DNA from: Helicobacteraceae bacterium
GTDB taxonomy: Bacteria; Campylobacterota; Campylobacteria; Campylobacterales; Sulfurimonadaceae
Assembly: GCA_947498025.1 (NCBI GenBank)
Contig: CANMJR010000019.1
Coordinates: 1-55,377 of the forward strand
Reading direction: 5' to 3'
DNA: 55,377 bases
The notes under the pieces are model-generated. The model was given only the letters and a program-made list of their open reading frames with translations. It made no database searches and was not told where the DNA came from. Below are positions 8,815 to 16,606 of this stretch, piece after piece (the first letter of the stretch is position 1; every line of letters begins with the position of its first letter). Position numbers and translations under genes: made by a program.

Positions 8815-11151
8815 ATGAGGTTTTTTTTGAGAAAGTTTCTGTTTGCTTTTTTATTTTTGTTTGGTGCACTTTTTGGTGATGAAAAGGTTGTGTTGCAGCT
8901 GAAGTGGCTGCACCAATTTCAATTTGCCGGTTATTATGCTGCTCTAGAAAAAGGGTATTATAAAGATATCGGCTTAGATGTAGAAATCAGAGAAAGAGAT
9001 TTAAACAAAAGCAATATAAAACAGGTAATAGACGGTGAAGCGGAGTATGGAATTGCTGACTCTGTACTCTTTTTACATAAGGCAAAACAAGAGCCTGTGG
9101 TGATTGTCGCAGCTATCTTTCAACACTCTCCAAATGTACTTGTAACACTCAAAAGCAGTGGAATTGACAGCCCCTATAAACTCCAAAACAAAGATGTAAC
9201 CTTTTATAAAAAAGATATTGACGGCTTTGGAATTCTTGCAATGCTTAAAAGCCTCCATGTTGAACCCACTCTATCAAGGGTTAAAGAGGAGACAAATTAC
9301 ACCTATTTGGCAGATAAAAAAACGGATGCGTATGTTTCCTATTTGAGCAATGAACCATTCTATTTTAAAGAGATGAACACGGAGATAAATATTATAAATC
9401 CAGCCAATTACGGCTTTGATTTGTATGGTGATATGCTCTTTACCAGCATAAAAGAGGCAACTGAAAATCCTCAAAGAGTAGAGAAATTTAAAGAAGCGAC
9501 TCTTAAAGGGTGGAAGTATGCGTTTGAGCATAAAAAGGAGATTATAGAGCTTATCAAAAAGAAATATGCAACAGATAAATCCATAGAGCATTTAAGATAT
9601 GAAGCAGATGCACTGGAGCAGTTGACGCAGCAAAAAAGCATTCCTCTTGGTACGATTGATAAGGGGCGGGTAGAATTTACTCTTGCTGTTTATGAAAAAT
9701 ATGGACTTATAAAAAACAATGTTCCGATAGAAGAGTATATTTTTGACCCTGTAATGAGCAGAAATATTTTCACACAAGAAGAGAAGAGCTATTTAAAAGA
9801 GAAAAAAGTTATCAATATTTGTATAGACCCGGATTGGATGCCGTTTGAGAAAAATGAGGGCGGTAAATATATAGGTATCGGTGCCGATTATGTAGCACTC
9901 TTTGAAAAATCTATTGGTATTCCGATTAGAATGGTAACTACTAAAAATTGGGCGGAGTCTATCACATATTTAAAAGAGAGAAAGTGTGATATTTTATCTT
10001 TGGCTATGCCTACAAAAGAGAGAGAAGCCTACCTTGATTTTACAAAAGCATATTTTAAAACTCCTGTCGTCATTGTGACAAGACCCGATGAACTTTATAT
10101 AGATGACATAATACAAATTACAGATAAAAAGATAGGCATAATAAAAGGCTACGCTTATGGAGAGATACTCAGAAAGAGGTATCCTCGCATAAATATTGAG
10201 GATGTAGAAAGTATAAAAGAGGGATTGGATAAGGTGTGCAGCGGTGCGCTGTTTGCTTATATAGATACCTTGGTTGCAGCCGGTTATAATATACAAAAAG
10301 AGTATATAGGCGAGCTCAAAATTGCGGGAAAATTTGGCGATACATGGGATTTAAGTGTTGCTACCAGAAATGATGAACCGATTTTAAAAGAAATATTTGA
10401 CAAAGCGGTAAATCTTATACCATCCACTACGCAGCAAGAAATTTTTAATAAATGGGTATCGGTACAGTATGAGAAAGATGATAATCATGCAGCTATTTTG
10501 AAATGGGCAGGCATAGTAATTATACTCTTTACCATTATTATGTTCGTGGTAGTTTTTGTAAACAGAAGATTGAGTGCCGAGATAGAGCGCCGCAAAGAGG
10601 CTGAAAAAAGATTTGAGGATCTTTCTATTACAGATGAATTGACATTGCTCTACAACAGAAGATATTTTAATGAGATCTTTCCAAAGCTAATCAACAGTGC
10701 AAAGAGAGAGAATCAGAATATCTGCTTTACTATGTTGGATATTGATTTTTTCAAACAGTACAATGACACTTATGGGCATGCCACCGGAGATGAAGCTCTC
10801 AAAAACATTGCAAAAGCTATGAAAGAGTCTCTCAACAGAGCGGATGATTATTGTTTCAGACTTGGTGGCGAAGAGTTCGGAGTTCTGTTTAAAGGTTTAA
10901 GTGCAAAAGAGGCGAAAGAGCTTGTAGAGAGCATGCGGAAGAATATAGAAAATTTACATATAGCACATAAACAAAACAGTGCAAGCAAATATTTGACTGC
11001 ATCTTTTGGCTTGGTTGTTAAAAATGCCAACTCTGTTGAAGATTTAGAAGAGCTTTACAGAGAGGCGGATGAGCTTCTGTATGAGGCAAAACGAGCCGGC
11101 AGAAATAGGGTTATTGCGACTACATCTTCAGCAATAAATAAAGAAGAGTAA
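8815..11151 (+). CDS. Diguanylate cyclase with NMT1-like and SBP_bac_3-like periplasmic domains
   Basis: Makes the second messenger c-di-GMP in response to periplasmic ligands. Order: signal/TM (residues about 5-22), an NMT1/THI5-like solute-binding domain (about 25-310; 'KWLHQFQFAGYYAALEKGYY' is the family signature), a second solute-binding domain of SBP_bac_3 type (about 335-550; 'PDWMPFEKNEGGKYIGIGAD'), TM (about 560-585), a short coiled coil and a GGDEF domain. The active site is GGEEF near residue 684, and an RxxD inhibitory site ('RADD') sits five residues upstream, so it should be active and feedback-inhibited. ATG 8815 lacks a ribosome site; TTG 8827, with TGAGG upstream, is an alternative start. 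It converges on and overlaps cbiB by 32 bp. Confidence 0.93.
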   Translation: MRFFLRKFLFAFLFLFGALFGDEKVVLQLKWLHQFQFAGYYAALEKGYYKDIGLDVEIRERDLNKSNIKQVIDGEAEYGIADSVLFLHKAKQEPVVIVAAIFQHSPNVLVTLKSSGIDSPYKLQNKDVTFYKKDIDGFGILAMLKSLHVEPTLSRVKEETNYTYLADKKTDAYVSYLSNEPFYFKEMNTEINIINPANYGFDLYGDMLFTSIKEATENPQRVEKFKEATLKGWKYAFEHKKEIIELIKKKYATDKSIEHLRYEADALEQLTQQKSIPLGTIDKGRVEFTLAVYEKYGLIKNNVPIEEYIFDPVMSRNIFTQEEKSYLKEKKVINICIDPDWMPFEKNEGGKYIGIGADYVALFEKSIGIPIRMVTTKNWAESITYLKERKCDILSLAMPTKEREAYLDFTKAYFKTPVVIVTRPDELYIDDIIQITDKKIGIIKGYAYGEILRKRYPRINIEDVESIKEGLDKVCSGALFAYIDTLVAAGYNIQKEYIGELKIAGKFGDTWDLSVATRNDEPILKEIFDKAVNLIPSTTQQEIFNKWVSVQYEKDDNHAAILKWAGIVIILFTIIMFVVVFVNRRLSAEIERRKEAEKRFEDLSITDELTLLYNRRYFNEIFPKLINSAKRENQNICFTMLDIDFFKQYNDTYGHATGDEALKNIAKAMKESLNRADDYCFRLGGEEFGVLFKGLSAKEAKELVESMRKNIENLHIAHKQNSASKYLTASFGLVVKNANSVEDLEELYREADELLYEAKRAGRNRVIATTSSAINKEE

Positions 11152-12037
11152 GTGAAATTAGAAGTGCTAAATCTATCTTGCTTCTAAACTCTAAGGCACG
11201 CTCGACATCTTCACTCGCAATCTCTTCTTTGCCCTCTCCAAAGAAAGCTTTTTCTTTTAGTTTGCCAAAGTAAGAGGTTGGTCCGCCTAGTTTTAACCCC
11301 AGAGCTTGAGCCATAGCCGTGATTGGATAGCCTGCATTTGGACTCTCATGTTTTTTGGCATCTTCATAAAATGAGAAGTTGTTCTTTTGCTTTGAGAGCA
11401 GCATAATTAAGAGAGCGGTTATGCGAGAGGGGACAAAGTTTGCAATGTCATCAAGAATGGCGGCAACTTTTCCATATTGCTCGTACTTTTCATTTTTGTA
11501 ACCAACCATCGAATCCATGGTGTTGATTGCCTTATAAAGAGCAACTCCCACCAGTCCAAAAAGCAGAAGATAAAAAAGCGGAGCAATAACTCCGTCGCTA
11601 AGATTTTCGGCATAGGTCTCTATGTCTGCCTTGTATATGTCGCTCTCACTCATTTTATCAACATCACGACTTACAAGCTGAGAGATTGCTTCTCTCTTAT
11701 TTTCAGCCGATAATACACTTCTTACCGAATCATAGAGCATCTTGTGAGCGATAAACATGGAAGCTACAAACGATGATGCGATTATGTACAAAAGTGTGTG
11801 GAATTCAGCCAAAAAATGATCTACAATCAGGGCGATTGTACCTGTAATTGCTAGGACAAAAGCGACAAGAAAAAACCCTCGTAAAACAGAGTTTTGATAA
11901 AATCTATCTTCAAAATAAGTAACCATTTCGCCGATAGCCACGATAGGGTGTTTCAGTGTACTCTTGTTAAAAAAACTAAACTCACCAAAAATTCTGTCTA
12001 TCAGGTAAGCAAACAGCGTTATTAAAATATTACTCAT
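11120..12037 (-). CDS. cbiB: Adenosylcobinamide-phosphate synthase CbiB
   Basis: Integral-membrane enzyme that attaches the aminopropanol (phosphate) arm to adenosylcobyric acid. 305 residues with several TM segments and the family hallmarks 'DRIFGEF', 'HPIVAIGEM', an amphipathic 'ETYAENLSDGVIAPLFYLLLFG' region (22 residues, about 141-162), 'NTMDSMVGYKNE' and 'SPNAGYPITAMAQALGLKLGGP'. Length is typical. Its start overlaps the end of cobQ by 8 bp, and both lie in a minus-strand cobalamin operon. The 3' end overlaps the convergent cyclase gene, so antisense interference between the two transcripts is possible. Confidence 0.95.
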   Translation of the reverse strand: MSNILITLFAYLIDRIFGEFSFFNKSTLKHPIVAIGEMVTYFEDRFYQNSVLRGFFLVAFVLAITGTIALIVDHFLAEFHTLLYIIASSFVASMFIAHKMLYDSVRSVLSAENKREAISQLVSRDVDKMSESDIYKADIETYAENLSDGVIAPLFYLLLFGLVGVALYKAINTMDSMVGYKNEKYEQYGKVAAILDDIANFVPSRITALLIMLLSKQKNNFSFYEDAKKHESPNAGYPITAMAQALGLKLGGPTSYFGKLKEKAFFGEGKEEIASEDVERALEFRSKIDLALLISLTLLYLLLKM

Positions 12038-13415
12038 GCAGTGCTCTTTGTATAAAGTTTATGTCAACATGTTCTTCGATATGTCTTGTGAACTCTTCTA
12101 TTGATTTGGCTTTGTACTCCCCAAAATTATAGCCGGAGTAGCGCTTGTCAATAGCATTAAATAGAGTATATCTTAACGCATCGCTATCAAAAAGTCCATG
12201 AACAAATGTTCCGTAGAGATTTTTTTTCTTTTTTGTTCTCTTTTTTGCAACACCGTTATGTATCTCGTATCCATCGACAATAGCGCCAAAAAGGTTGTAG
12301 GTTCCCTTTTTTACTCTCTTTTTCTTCTCAAAAACCACATCGCCTTTTATCCGCCCAAACCCTTTTGTCTCTTCCGCTTCAGACTCTACATGCCAAGGGT
12401 CTAGGATACGCTCAAACATCATCTCGTACCCGCCGCAAATAGCGACTACTGTTTGTTCTTTTGAGCTGAGCTTCTCCTCAAATCCATGCTCTCTCAGCCA
12501 TAACAAATCCTCAACAACCCTTTTGCTTCCGGGAATAACAACTACTTGACATGATGCAATCTCGCTCGGGCTTGAGATAAAGGAGAGTTCAATTTCACTG
12601 TCTGCTACAAGCGGCTCAAAATCGGTAAAGTTACTGATGTGCGGAAGTTTGATAACGCCTACTTTGATGATGCTTTTGCTTAGCTCTTGAACATAGTTCA
12701 TGATGGATGCGCTGTCTTCAAAGCCGAGGTTAAAGGGTTTGAACGGCACAACTCCAAGCACTTTTATGCCGAATCTCTCCTCAATAATCTGCACACCCTC
12801 ATCAAAAAGGCTCAAATCTCCTCGGAATTTATTTACGATAACCCCGATTACACTGTTTTTGAGTTTCTTCGGAAGCAGGTTATATACCCCGTAGATAGAG
12901 GCAAAAACACCGCCCCGTTCTATGTCGGCAACCAAAATAATTTTGGTGTTAAACTCATCCGCTATGTAGATGTTGGATAAATCTTTACTCATCAGATTCA
13001 GCTCAACGGGACTCCCGGCACCCTCCGCCACAATACAGTCATACTCTTTAAGAAGCTTTTTAAAAGCTCTCTTGGCATGCGGTTTGAGCGTATCAATATC
13101 TCGGTAGTAGCTCCAAACATCCTTTTCACCGACACTCTCTCCGTTTATAATCATGTGTGCAGAGTTTTTGGAGCCCGATTTCAGAAGAACGGGATTCATA
13201 AAGTGAGAGGTTTTAATCCTGATAGCCTCCGCCGCAAAGTGCTGAGGAATAGCAATCTCCCCACCGTCATCACAAACCTTGGAGTTGTTTGAAACATTCT
13301 GCGCCTTAAAAGGAGCGACTCTTATGCCACGGTGATGCAAGAGGTAGGTAATGGCAAAGCTGAGAGTAGATTTACCAGCGTCAGAGCTTGTGCCGAATAT
13401 GCTGAGGGAGTTCAT
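12030..13415 (-). CDS. cobQ: Cobyric acid synthase CobQ/CbiP
   Basis: Glutamine- and ATP-dependent amidation of the b, d, e and g carboxyls of adenosylcobyrinic acid a,c-diamide. The N-terminal P-loop is 'GTSSDAGKSTL', followed by 'PFKAQNVSNNSKV', 'EGAGSPVELNL' and 'LVADIERGGVFAS', all typical. The C-terminal class I glutamine amidotransferase domain has the nucleophile in 'VAICGGYEMM' and late 'GTFVHGLFDSD'. At 461 residues it is slightly shorter than enterobacterial CbiP. It is directly upstream of cbiB. About 200 bp upstream lies a decayed fragment of the CobD-like gene, whose intact copy is 3 kb further upstream. Confidence 0.95.
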   Translation of the reverse strand: MNSLSIFGTSSDAGKSTLSFAITYLLHHRGIRVAPFKAQNVSNNSKVCDDGGEIAIPQHFAAEAIRIKTSHFMNPVLLKSGSKNSAHMIINGESVGEKDVWSYYRDIDTLKPHAKRAFKKLLKEYDCIVAEGAGSPVELNLMSKDLSNIYIADEFNTKIILVADIERGGVFASIYGVYNLLPKKLKNSVIGVIVNKFRGDLSLFDEGVQIIEERFGIKVLGVVPFKPFNLGFEDSASIMNYVQELSKSIIKVGVIKLPHISNFTDFEPLVADSEIELSFISSPSEIASCQVVVIPGSKRVVEDLLWLREHGFEEKLSSKEQTVVAICGGYEMMFERILDPWHVESEAEETKGFGRIKGDVVFEKKKRVKKGTYNLFGAIVDGYEIHNGVAKKRTKKKKNLYGTFVHGLFDSDALRYTLFNAIDKRYSGYNFGEYKAKSIEEFTRHIEEHVDINFIQRALHE

Positions 13416-13504
13416 TTTGTTACCTTTTTTGATATGTCGATATTTTATAATTTTTCCAACATGTAAATTTTATATGTTAGATTTCTCTGATTTATTTGAC
13501 ATAG

Positions 13505-13748
13505 TATCAATACTCATTTTATAAAAAGCTTCATAATTGCTTGATTTTTTCTGAACCAACTTTACCAAGACAGTAATAAAAATTTTAACTCTTCTTTTGC
13601 AAATTGTGCCCTTAAAAAGTTTCTGTTTATGTATTTTGTGAAGCTCTTTGCTTTTACTTTCAAAGGTTTCGTCTTGCAGCCTCCTCGTTAAAAACTCGGC
13701 GTCAAAAGAGGAGAAGTTCCATCGAGGTTTTTTTAATGAGTTATACAA
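13505..13748 (-). pseudogene. Decayed 3' fragment of a CobD-like aminotransferase gene
   Basis: Minus-strand DNA at about 13611-13735 aligns with 16843-16965 inside the intact CobD-like gene at about 85% identity by eye, encoding 'WNFSSFDAEFLTRRLQDETF' against 'WNLSSFDAEFLTQRLQDETF'. Beyond about 13610 homology continues only in another frame with stops ('NFYY...SEKIKQL' against 'NFFL...ADKIFEHL'), so the fragment is frameshifted and non-functional. Only the part from about codon 214 onward is represented. It sits between cobQ and the plus-strand C39-peptidase operon, consistent with a gene end displaced when that operon arrived. A 92-codon open frame through it (13470-13748) is probably fortuitous. 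Confidence 0.8.
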
Positions 13749-13840
13749 GAAGTTTAATACTAAATAACAATTAAAATTGGAAGGAATGAAACAATAAATT
13801 GGGGAGATAATATTTTATAATTAACTTTAATAAAAAATCA

Positions 13841-13856
13841 AGAGAGAGAGAGAGAG
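13841..13856. repeat. (AG)8 dinucleotide tract upstream of the C39 operon
   Basis: Eight perfect AG units followed by 'atactat'. If TACTAT (13858-13863) is a -10 box, the tract fills the 17-bp spacer to a weak -35 (13835-13840). Dinucleotide tracts in such spacers can vary in length by slippage and switch expression. The role here is inferred. Confidence 0.6.
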
Positions 13857-13869
13857 ATACTATCACTTA

Positions 13870-13893
13870 CATGAATATCTTCGGATATTCATG
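13870..13893 (+). promoter_or_regulatory. UUCG-capped palindromic hairpin in the leader of the C39 operon
   Basis: Perfect 10-bp inverted repeat (13870-13879 with 13884-13893) with a ttcg tetraloop, followed by 'atattattttt' and then the ribosome site GGAG about 8 nt before ATG 13915. It could be an attenuator, an operator or an mRNA-stabilising stem. Confidence 0.65.
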
Positions 13894-13914
13894 ATATTAT
13901 TTTTGGAGTTTTTT

Positions 13915-14283
13915 ATGAAAAAAGGTTTGAGTATATTGGTGGCATCAGCGTTGATGTGTTCTATGGCGTTCGCTTCGCCAACGCTAACAAGTGTTGAACA
14001 AGTGGGTATTACATCATCTGAAATTCAGATGATGCCTGAAAGATTGAATCAAAATGACAGTATGGTTCTTTTTGGTACGGATAAAGTTGAAACCATTGCA
14101 CTTCTTTCTCCGAGTGAGATGATTGACACACAGGGAGCGGGTTGGTTTCAAAGTATAAGAAGTTATTTTTCAAGACCCTCAGTGATATATGGTGTCTTCT
14201 TCTTTACTGCTACAACACTTTTCCCACCTGCAGCAATGGTGTCGATACCTGGCGTTTATTCTGGTGCAATATGGCTATTTTAA
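13915..14283 (+). CDS. Exported precursor with internal double-glycine-type (GA) C39 cleavage motif
   Basis: 122-residue protein of no family known to me. Residues 1-20 are a Sec signal peptide ('MKKGLSILVASALMCSMAFA'). Residues 21-63 form a polar spacer. 'LLSPSEMIDTQGA' (63-75) fits the double-glycine leader pattern of C39-processed peptides: Leu/Ser at -12/-11, Glu/Met at -8/-7 and Gly-Ala at -2/-1; Thr at -4 is atypical. The remaining 47 residues (GWFQSIRS...) are basic at first and then strongly hydrophobic, with aromatic, Gly and Pro residues, like a membrane-active peptide or subunit. I chose ATG 13915 (GGAG upstream) over the longer frame from 13891. It is the first gene of a four-gene plus-strand operon that ends with a C39 peptidase gene. 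Confidence 0.8.
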   Translation: MKKGLSILVASALMCSMAFASPTLTSVEQVGITSSEIQMMPERLNQNDSMVLFGTDKVETIALLSPSEMIDTQGAGWFQSIRSYFSRPSVIYGVFFFTATTLFPPAAMVSIPGVYSGAIWLF

Positions 14284-14304
14284 AAATTGTAAAAGGAGTT
14301 ACTT

Positions 14305-14841
14305 ATGCGTAAAATATTATTATTTGTGCTGTTCACTATAATACTTCAGGCAGATTCGTCAGGACATAAAGGGTTGAATATTGCTTTTGGTATCGGTAGT
14401 GGAGTTATGAAAACGACATATGGCTTAGAAAGTAATAGCGACAATCAATCAGCGGTCTTTCTTACTCGTATAGGGACTGGTATTACAAATAATACTGTAT
14501 TCGTTTTTGAAGCAATTGGCAACTATGGTTCTTTTAACTATACATCATTTGGGAAAAAAGATGTGAGTTATAATTATGATGGTGTTGGAATGAATTATTA
14601 TTTTAATGAGGGTGACACAACTTCTTATATTGGATTCTCTTTTGGTACGGCAGACCATGAGAGTGATCCGAAGTCGTTTGTAAAATCGTCAGGAGTATTT
14701 GGAAATTCCTACAAACTATCGGCAGGTTATGAGTATAACCGATGGTTAGCAGAAGTCAATTATATAAAAGCATCAAGCGAAATTATTAAAACCGATTCCG
14801 TTATATTCGCTATTGGATATAACTTTGCATTATTGCGATAA
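14305..14841 (+). CDS. Small outer-membrane beta-barrel protein
   Basis: 178 residues. It has a signal peptide (about residues 1-16, 'MRKILLFVLFTIILQA') and then alternating amphipathic strands with Gly/aromatic residues ('GLNIAFGIGSGVM', 'GVGMNYYF', 'YIGFSFGTA', 'KLSAGYEYNRWLAEVNYI', 'SVIFAIGYNF'), the pattern of an 8-stranded OmpW/OmpA-like barrel. It ends in 'ALLR' rather than a terminal Phe, which is slightly unusual. It lies 21 bp after the precursor gene and 10 bp before the next barrel gene, so all are probably on one transcript. No named family recognised. An outer-membrane role in export, immunity or anchoring of the processed peptide is inferred. Confidence 0.75.
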   Translation: MRKILLFVLFTIILQADSSGHKGLNIAFGIGSGVMKTTYGLESNSDNQSAVFLTRIGTGITNNTVFVFEAIGNYGSFNYTSFGKKDVSYNYDGVGMNYYFNEGDTTSYIGFSFGTADHESDPKSFVKSSGVFGNSYKLSAGYEYNRWLAEVNYIKASSEIIKTDSVIFAIGYNFALLR

Positions 14842-14851
14842 ATATTTATTG

Positions 14852-15718
14852 ATGCGATTATTGTTTATTGTGGGAATAATCCCCTTATTATTATCCGCCA
14901 AGGCGGTAAAAGTGGATGAAATACTTACTGAAAAAAACCGTATTCAAAGCGATATAAGTATCTCATATCTTAATCTCCAGCGTAACCATGGAGATGTAGG
15001 TCTCGTCCAATATCAAAGTGCAAATGGCGATTATATTACTGTCCCGACTTATATGGGAAGTGCTGAGAGCCAAAGCGATCGATTGCTCTATACTTTGGCA
15101 TTGCGTTACGGTCTGAGTAAGGATTTAGAAGTGTTTGCCTTTGGAAATGTGTACAATTCAACAGAGCACAGCTTAAGTGTTAGCGGTGCAGAGTCTCACC
15201 ATAGCGATGGATTTAATTCATCGGGTGTCGGTGGTGTGTATCAGGTCAGAGGAGAAGATAATTACCCTGCCGTGTTGGTGGGAGGAACGGTCGATTTGAT
15301 TGATTATGATGAAACGCTCAAACAAAATTTTTATCTCAAAAGCGGTTCAGTATTCGTTTCCTCTTACTATACAAGTGACCCTATTGTCTTTTTTATTAAA
15401 GCTTCGTACGGATACAGCAAGAAACGCTCTAATGATAATCATACGCTTGAGATGGGAAACATTGCAAATATTACTCCTCAGATTCATTTTGCGGTGAATC
15501 CTTATACCAGTTTGAATTGGGGTGTGAGGTATCAGTATAAACAAAAAGATGTGTATGACGGTAGTGATGTTTCGATTAATCAAAGTCAACTGAATTGGAT
15601 GTTTGGTACGAGTTATGAAATAAACGCTAAAAGTATTATCAGTGCAGATATGGAGAAAAGCGATACATCAATGTATTCGCAAAGTGCAATCACTTTGAAT
15701 TATTCGTACAAATACTAA
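14852..15718 (+). CDS. Outer-membrane beta-barrel transporter-like protein
   Basis: 288 residues from ATG 14852. A signal peptide ('MRLLFIVGIIPLLLSAKA') is followed by about 260 residues of alternating beta-strand pattern ('SDISISYLNLQRN', 'RLLYTLALRYGLSKDLEVFAFGNVY', 'FFIKASYGYSKK', 'LNWGVRYQYKQK', 'QSAITLNYSYKY'), ending in an aromatic-Lys-Tyr strand. It resembles the broad 'transporter/MetA-pathway' family of 12-strand barrels. A longer frame from 14813 overlaps the previous gene and lacks a signal peptide, so it was rejected. The stop overlaps the start of the C39 peptidase gene by one base (TAATG), implying translational coupling. By position it is the counterpart of FapF, the export barrel encoded with the C39-like FapD in pseudomonad Fap operons; this is an analogy, not a sequence match. 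Confidence 0.78.
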   Translation: MRLLFIVGIIPLLLSAKAVKVDEILTEKNRIQSDISISYLNLQRNHGDVGLVQYQSANGDYITVPTYMGSAESQSDRLLYTLALRYGLSKDLEVFAFGNVYNSTEHSLSVSGAESHHSDGFNSSGVGGVYQVRGEDNYPAVLVGGTVDLIDYDETLKQNFYLKSGSVFVSSYYTSDPIVFFIKASYGYSKKRSNDNHTLEMGNIANITPQIHFAVNPYTSLNWGVRYQYKQKDVYDGSDVSINQSQLNWMFGTSYEINAKSIISADMEKSDTSMYSQSAITLNYSYKY

Positions 15719-16383
15719 TGAAAGTTATATTTTTATTGATTATCTCACTCTCTTTGTGGGGAGGGGTAACTATCGTTCAAAAAGAGTTTATTCTTCATCC
15801 ACCGATAAAATCATGGGTGGAATTCAAAAATAATAGATTGGTTCGGCAGGGGTATGATTATTCGTGTGGCAGTGCGGCATTGGCTACATTACTGAGTCAT
15901 TATTATGATGCCAATGTTTCTGAAGCAATGATTCTAAAAAGTGTATTAGAATCCAAAGGGATTACGAAAGAAGCAACTGCCCTTGAAAACCAAGAAGAAA
16001 ATAACGGGTTATCGTTTTATGATCTCTCACAATACGCCTCAACGCAAGGTTTTAAAGCGGTTGGGATTGCATTGGGAATAGAAGATCTGAAAAAACTTCA
16101 GATTCCCGTCATCGTTTTTGTCAAAATACGGAAGCAGGAACATTTTACAGTACTCAAGAAAATGGACGAACAGTATGCGTATTTAGCTGATCCTTCTTTT
16201 GGTAATATCCGTGTGAGTCATGCGAAATTTAAAGAGATGTTTTTTACCCGTGACGAAGAAGAAAAACCGGGGAAAATACTAGCAGTTTTAGCACAGAGAA
16301 ATATGAAAGGGCGAGAAGAGTTTAAAGCAGTCTTCCCATTTCCTGATAGTATTTATGAAAGGATTAGGAATCCAATGCGTTGA
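15718..16383 (+). CDS. Exported stand-alone C39-family cysteine peptidase
   Basis: 221 residues. Residues 1-16 form a signal peptide or anchor, so the enzyme acts in the periplasm. The C39 fold is evident: oxyanion Gln44 and nucleophile Cys50 in 'RQGYDYSCGSAALATLL', His142 in 'KQEHFTVLKK' and Asp158 in 'YLADPSFG'. The Gln-Cys spacing of 6 and His-Asp spacing of 16 match active C39 peptidases. No ABC-transporter domains are attached, unlike bacteriocin exporters of the PCAT type; the arrangement is closer to FapD-like peptidases. It is translationally coupled to the barrel gene before it. The likely substrate is the GA-motif precursor encoded first in this operon (inference). Confidence 0.88.
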   Translation: MKVIFLLIISLSLWGGVTIVQKEFILHPPIKSWVEFKNNRLVRQGYDYSCGSAALATLLSHYYDANVSEAMILKSVLESKGITKEATALENQEENNGLSFYDLSQYASTQGFKAVGIALGIEDLKKLQIPVIVFVKIRKQEHFTVLKKMDEQYAYLADPSFGNIRVSHAKFKEMFFTRDEEEKPGKILAVLAQRNMKGREEFKAVFPFPDSIYERIRNPMR

Positions 16384-16606
16384 CCCTTTAAGAATGGAAG
16401 TATTCAAGGCTAAATCTCTTTCCGTTCATGGTAATCGTACGACTTTAATCCGCACTCTAATGCAACTGTGTAAAATAATCATTCAACACTTGATTTTGTT
16501 TCTTACCCATAATTACACTAAATATTTGGGTGTGAACCGAATCAAGTTTTCAGTAATAAGATTGGGCTTGTCTTTTATGTAAAAACTCATAAAGTTCTTC
16601 TTTTCA
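16384..16606. other. Spacer between the C39 operon and the CobD-like gene
   Basis: 223 bp between convergent genes. Short open stretches exist on both strands (a plus-strand frame reading 'NRTTLIRTLMQLCKIIIQH'; a minus-strand 17-codon frame beginning MGKKQNQVLNDYF), but none is long enough or similar enough to anything to call. This is where the right junction of the inserted operon should lie. Confidence 0.3.

Noticed and set aside
11477-13292. Plus-strand open frames of 60-97 codons opposite cbiB and cobQ
   Set aside because: They lie fully within well-supported minus-strand genes and encode low-quality protein sequence.
13470-13748. A genuine 92-residue gene upstream of cobQ
   Set aside because: The sequence is homologous to an internal part of the CobD-like gene and then shifts frame. 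It is a pseudogene fragment.
16384-16606. Transposase remnant next to the CobD-like gene
   Set aside because: Short frames on both strands hint at mobile DNA, but no motif or terminal repeat could be identified, so the call is not supportable.
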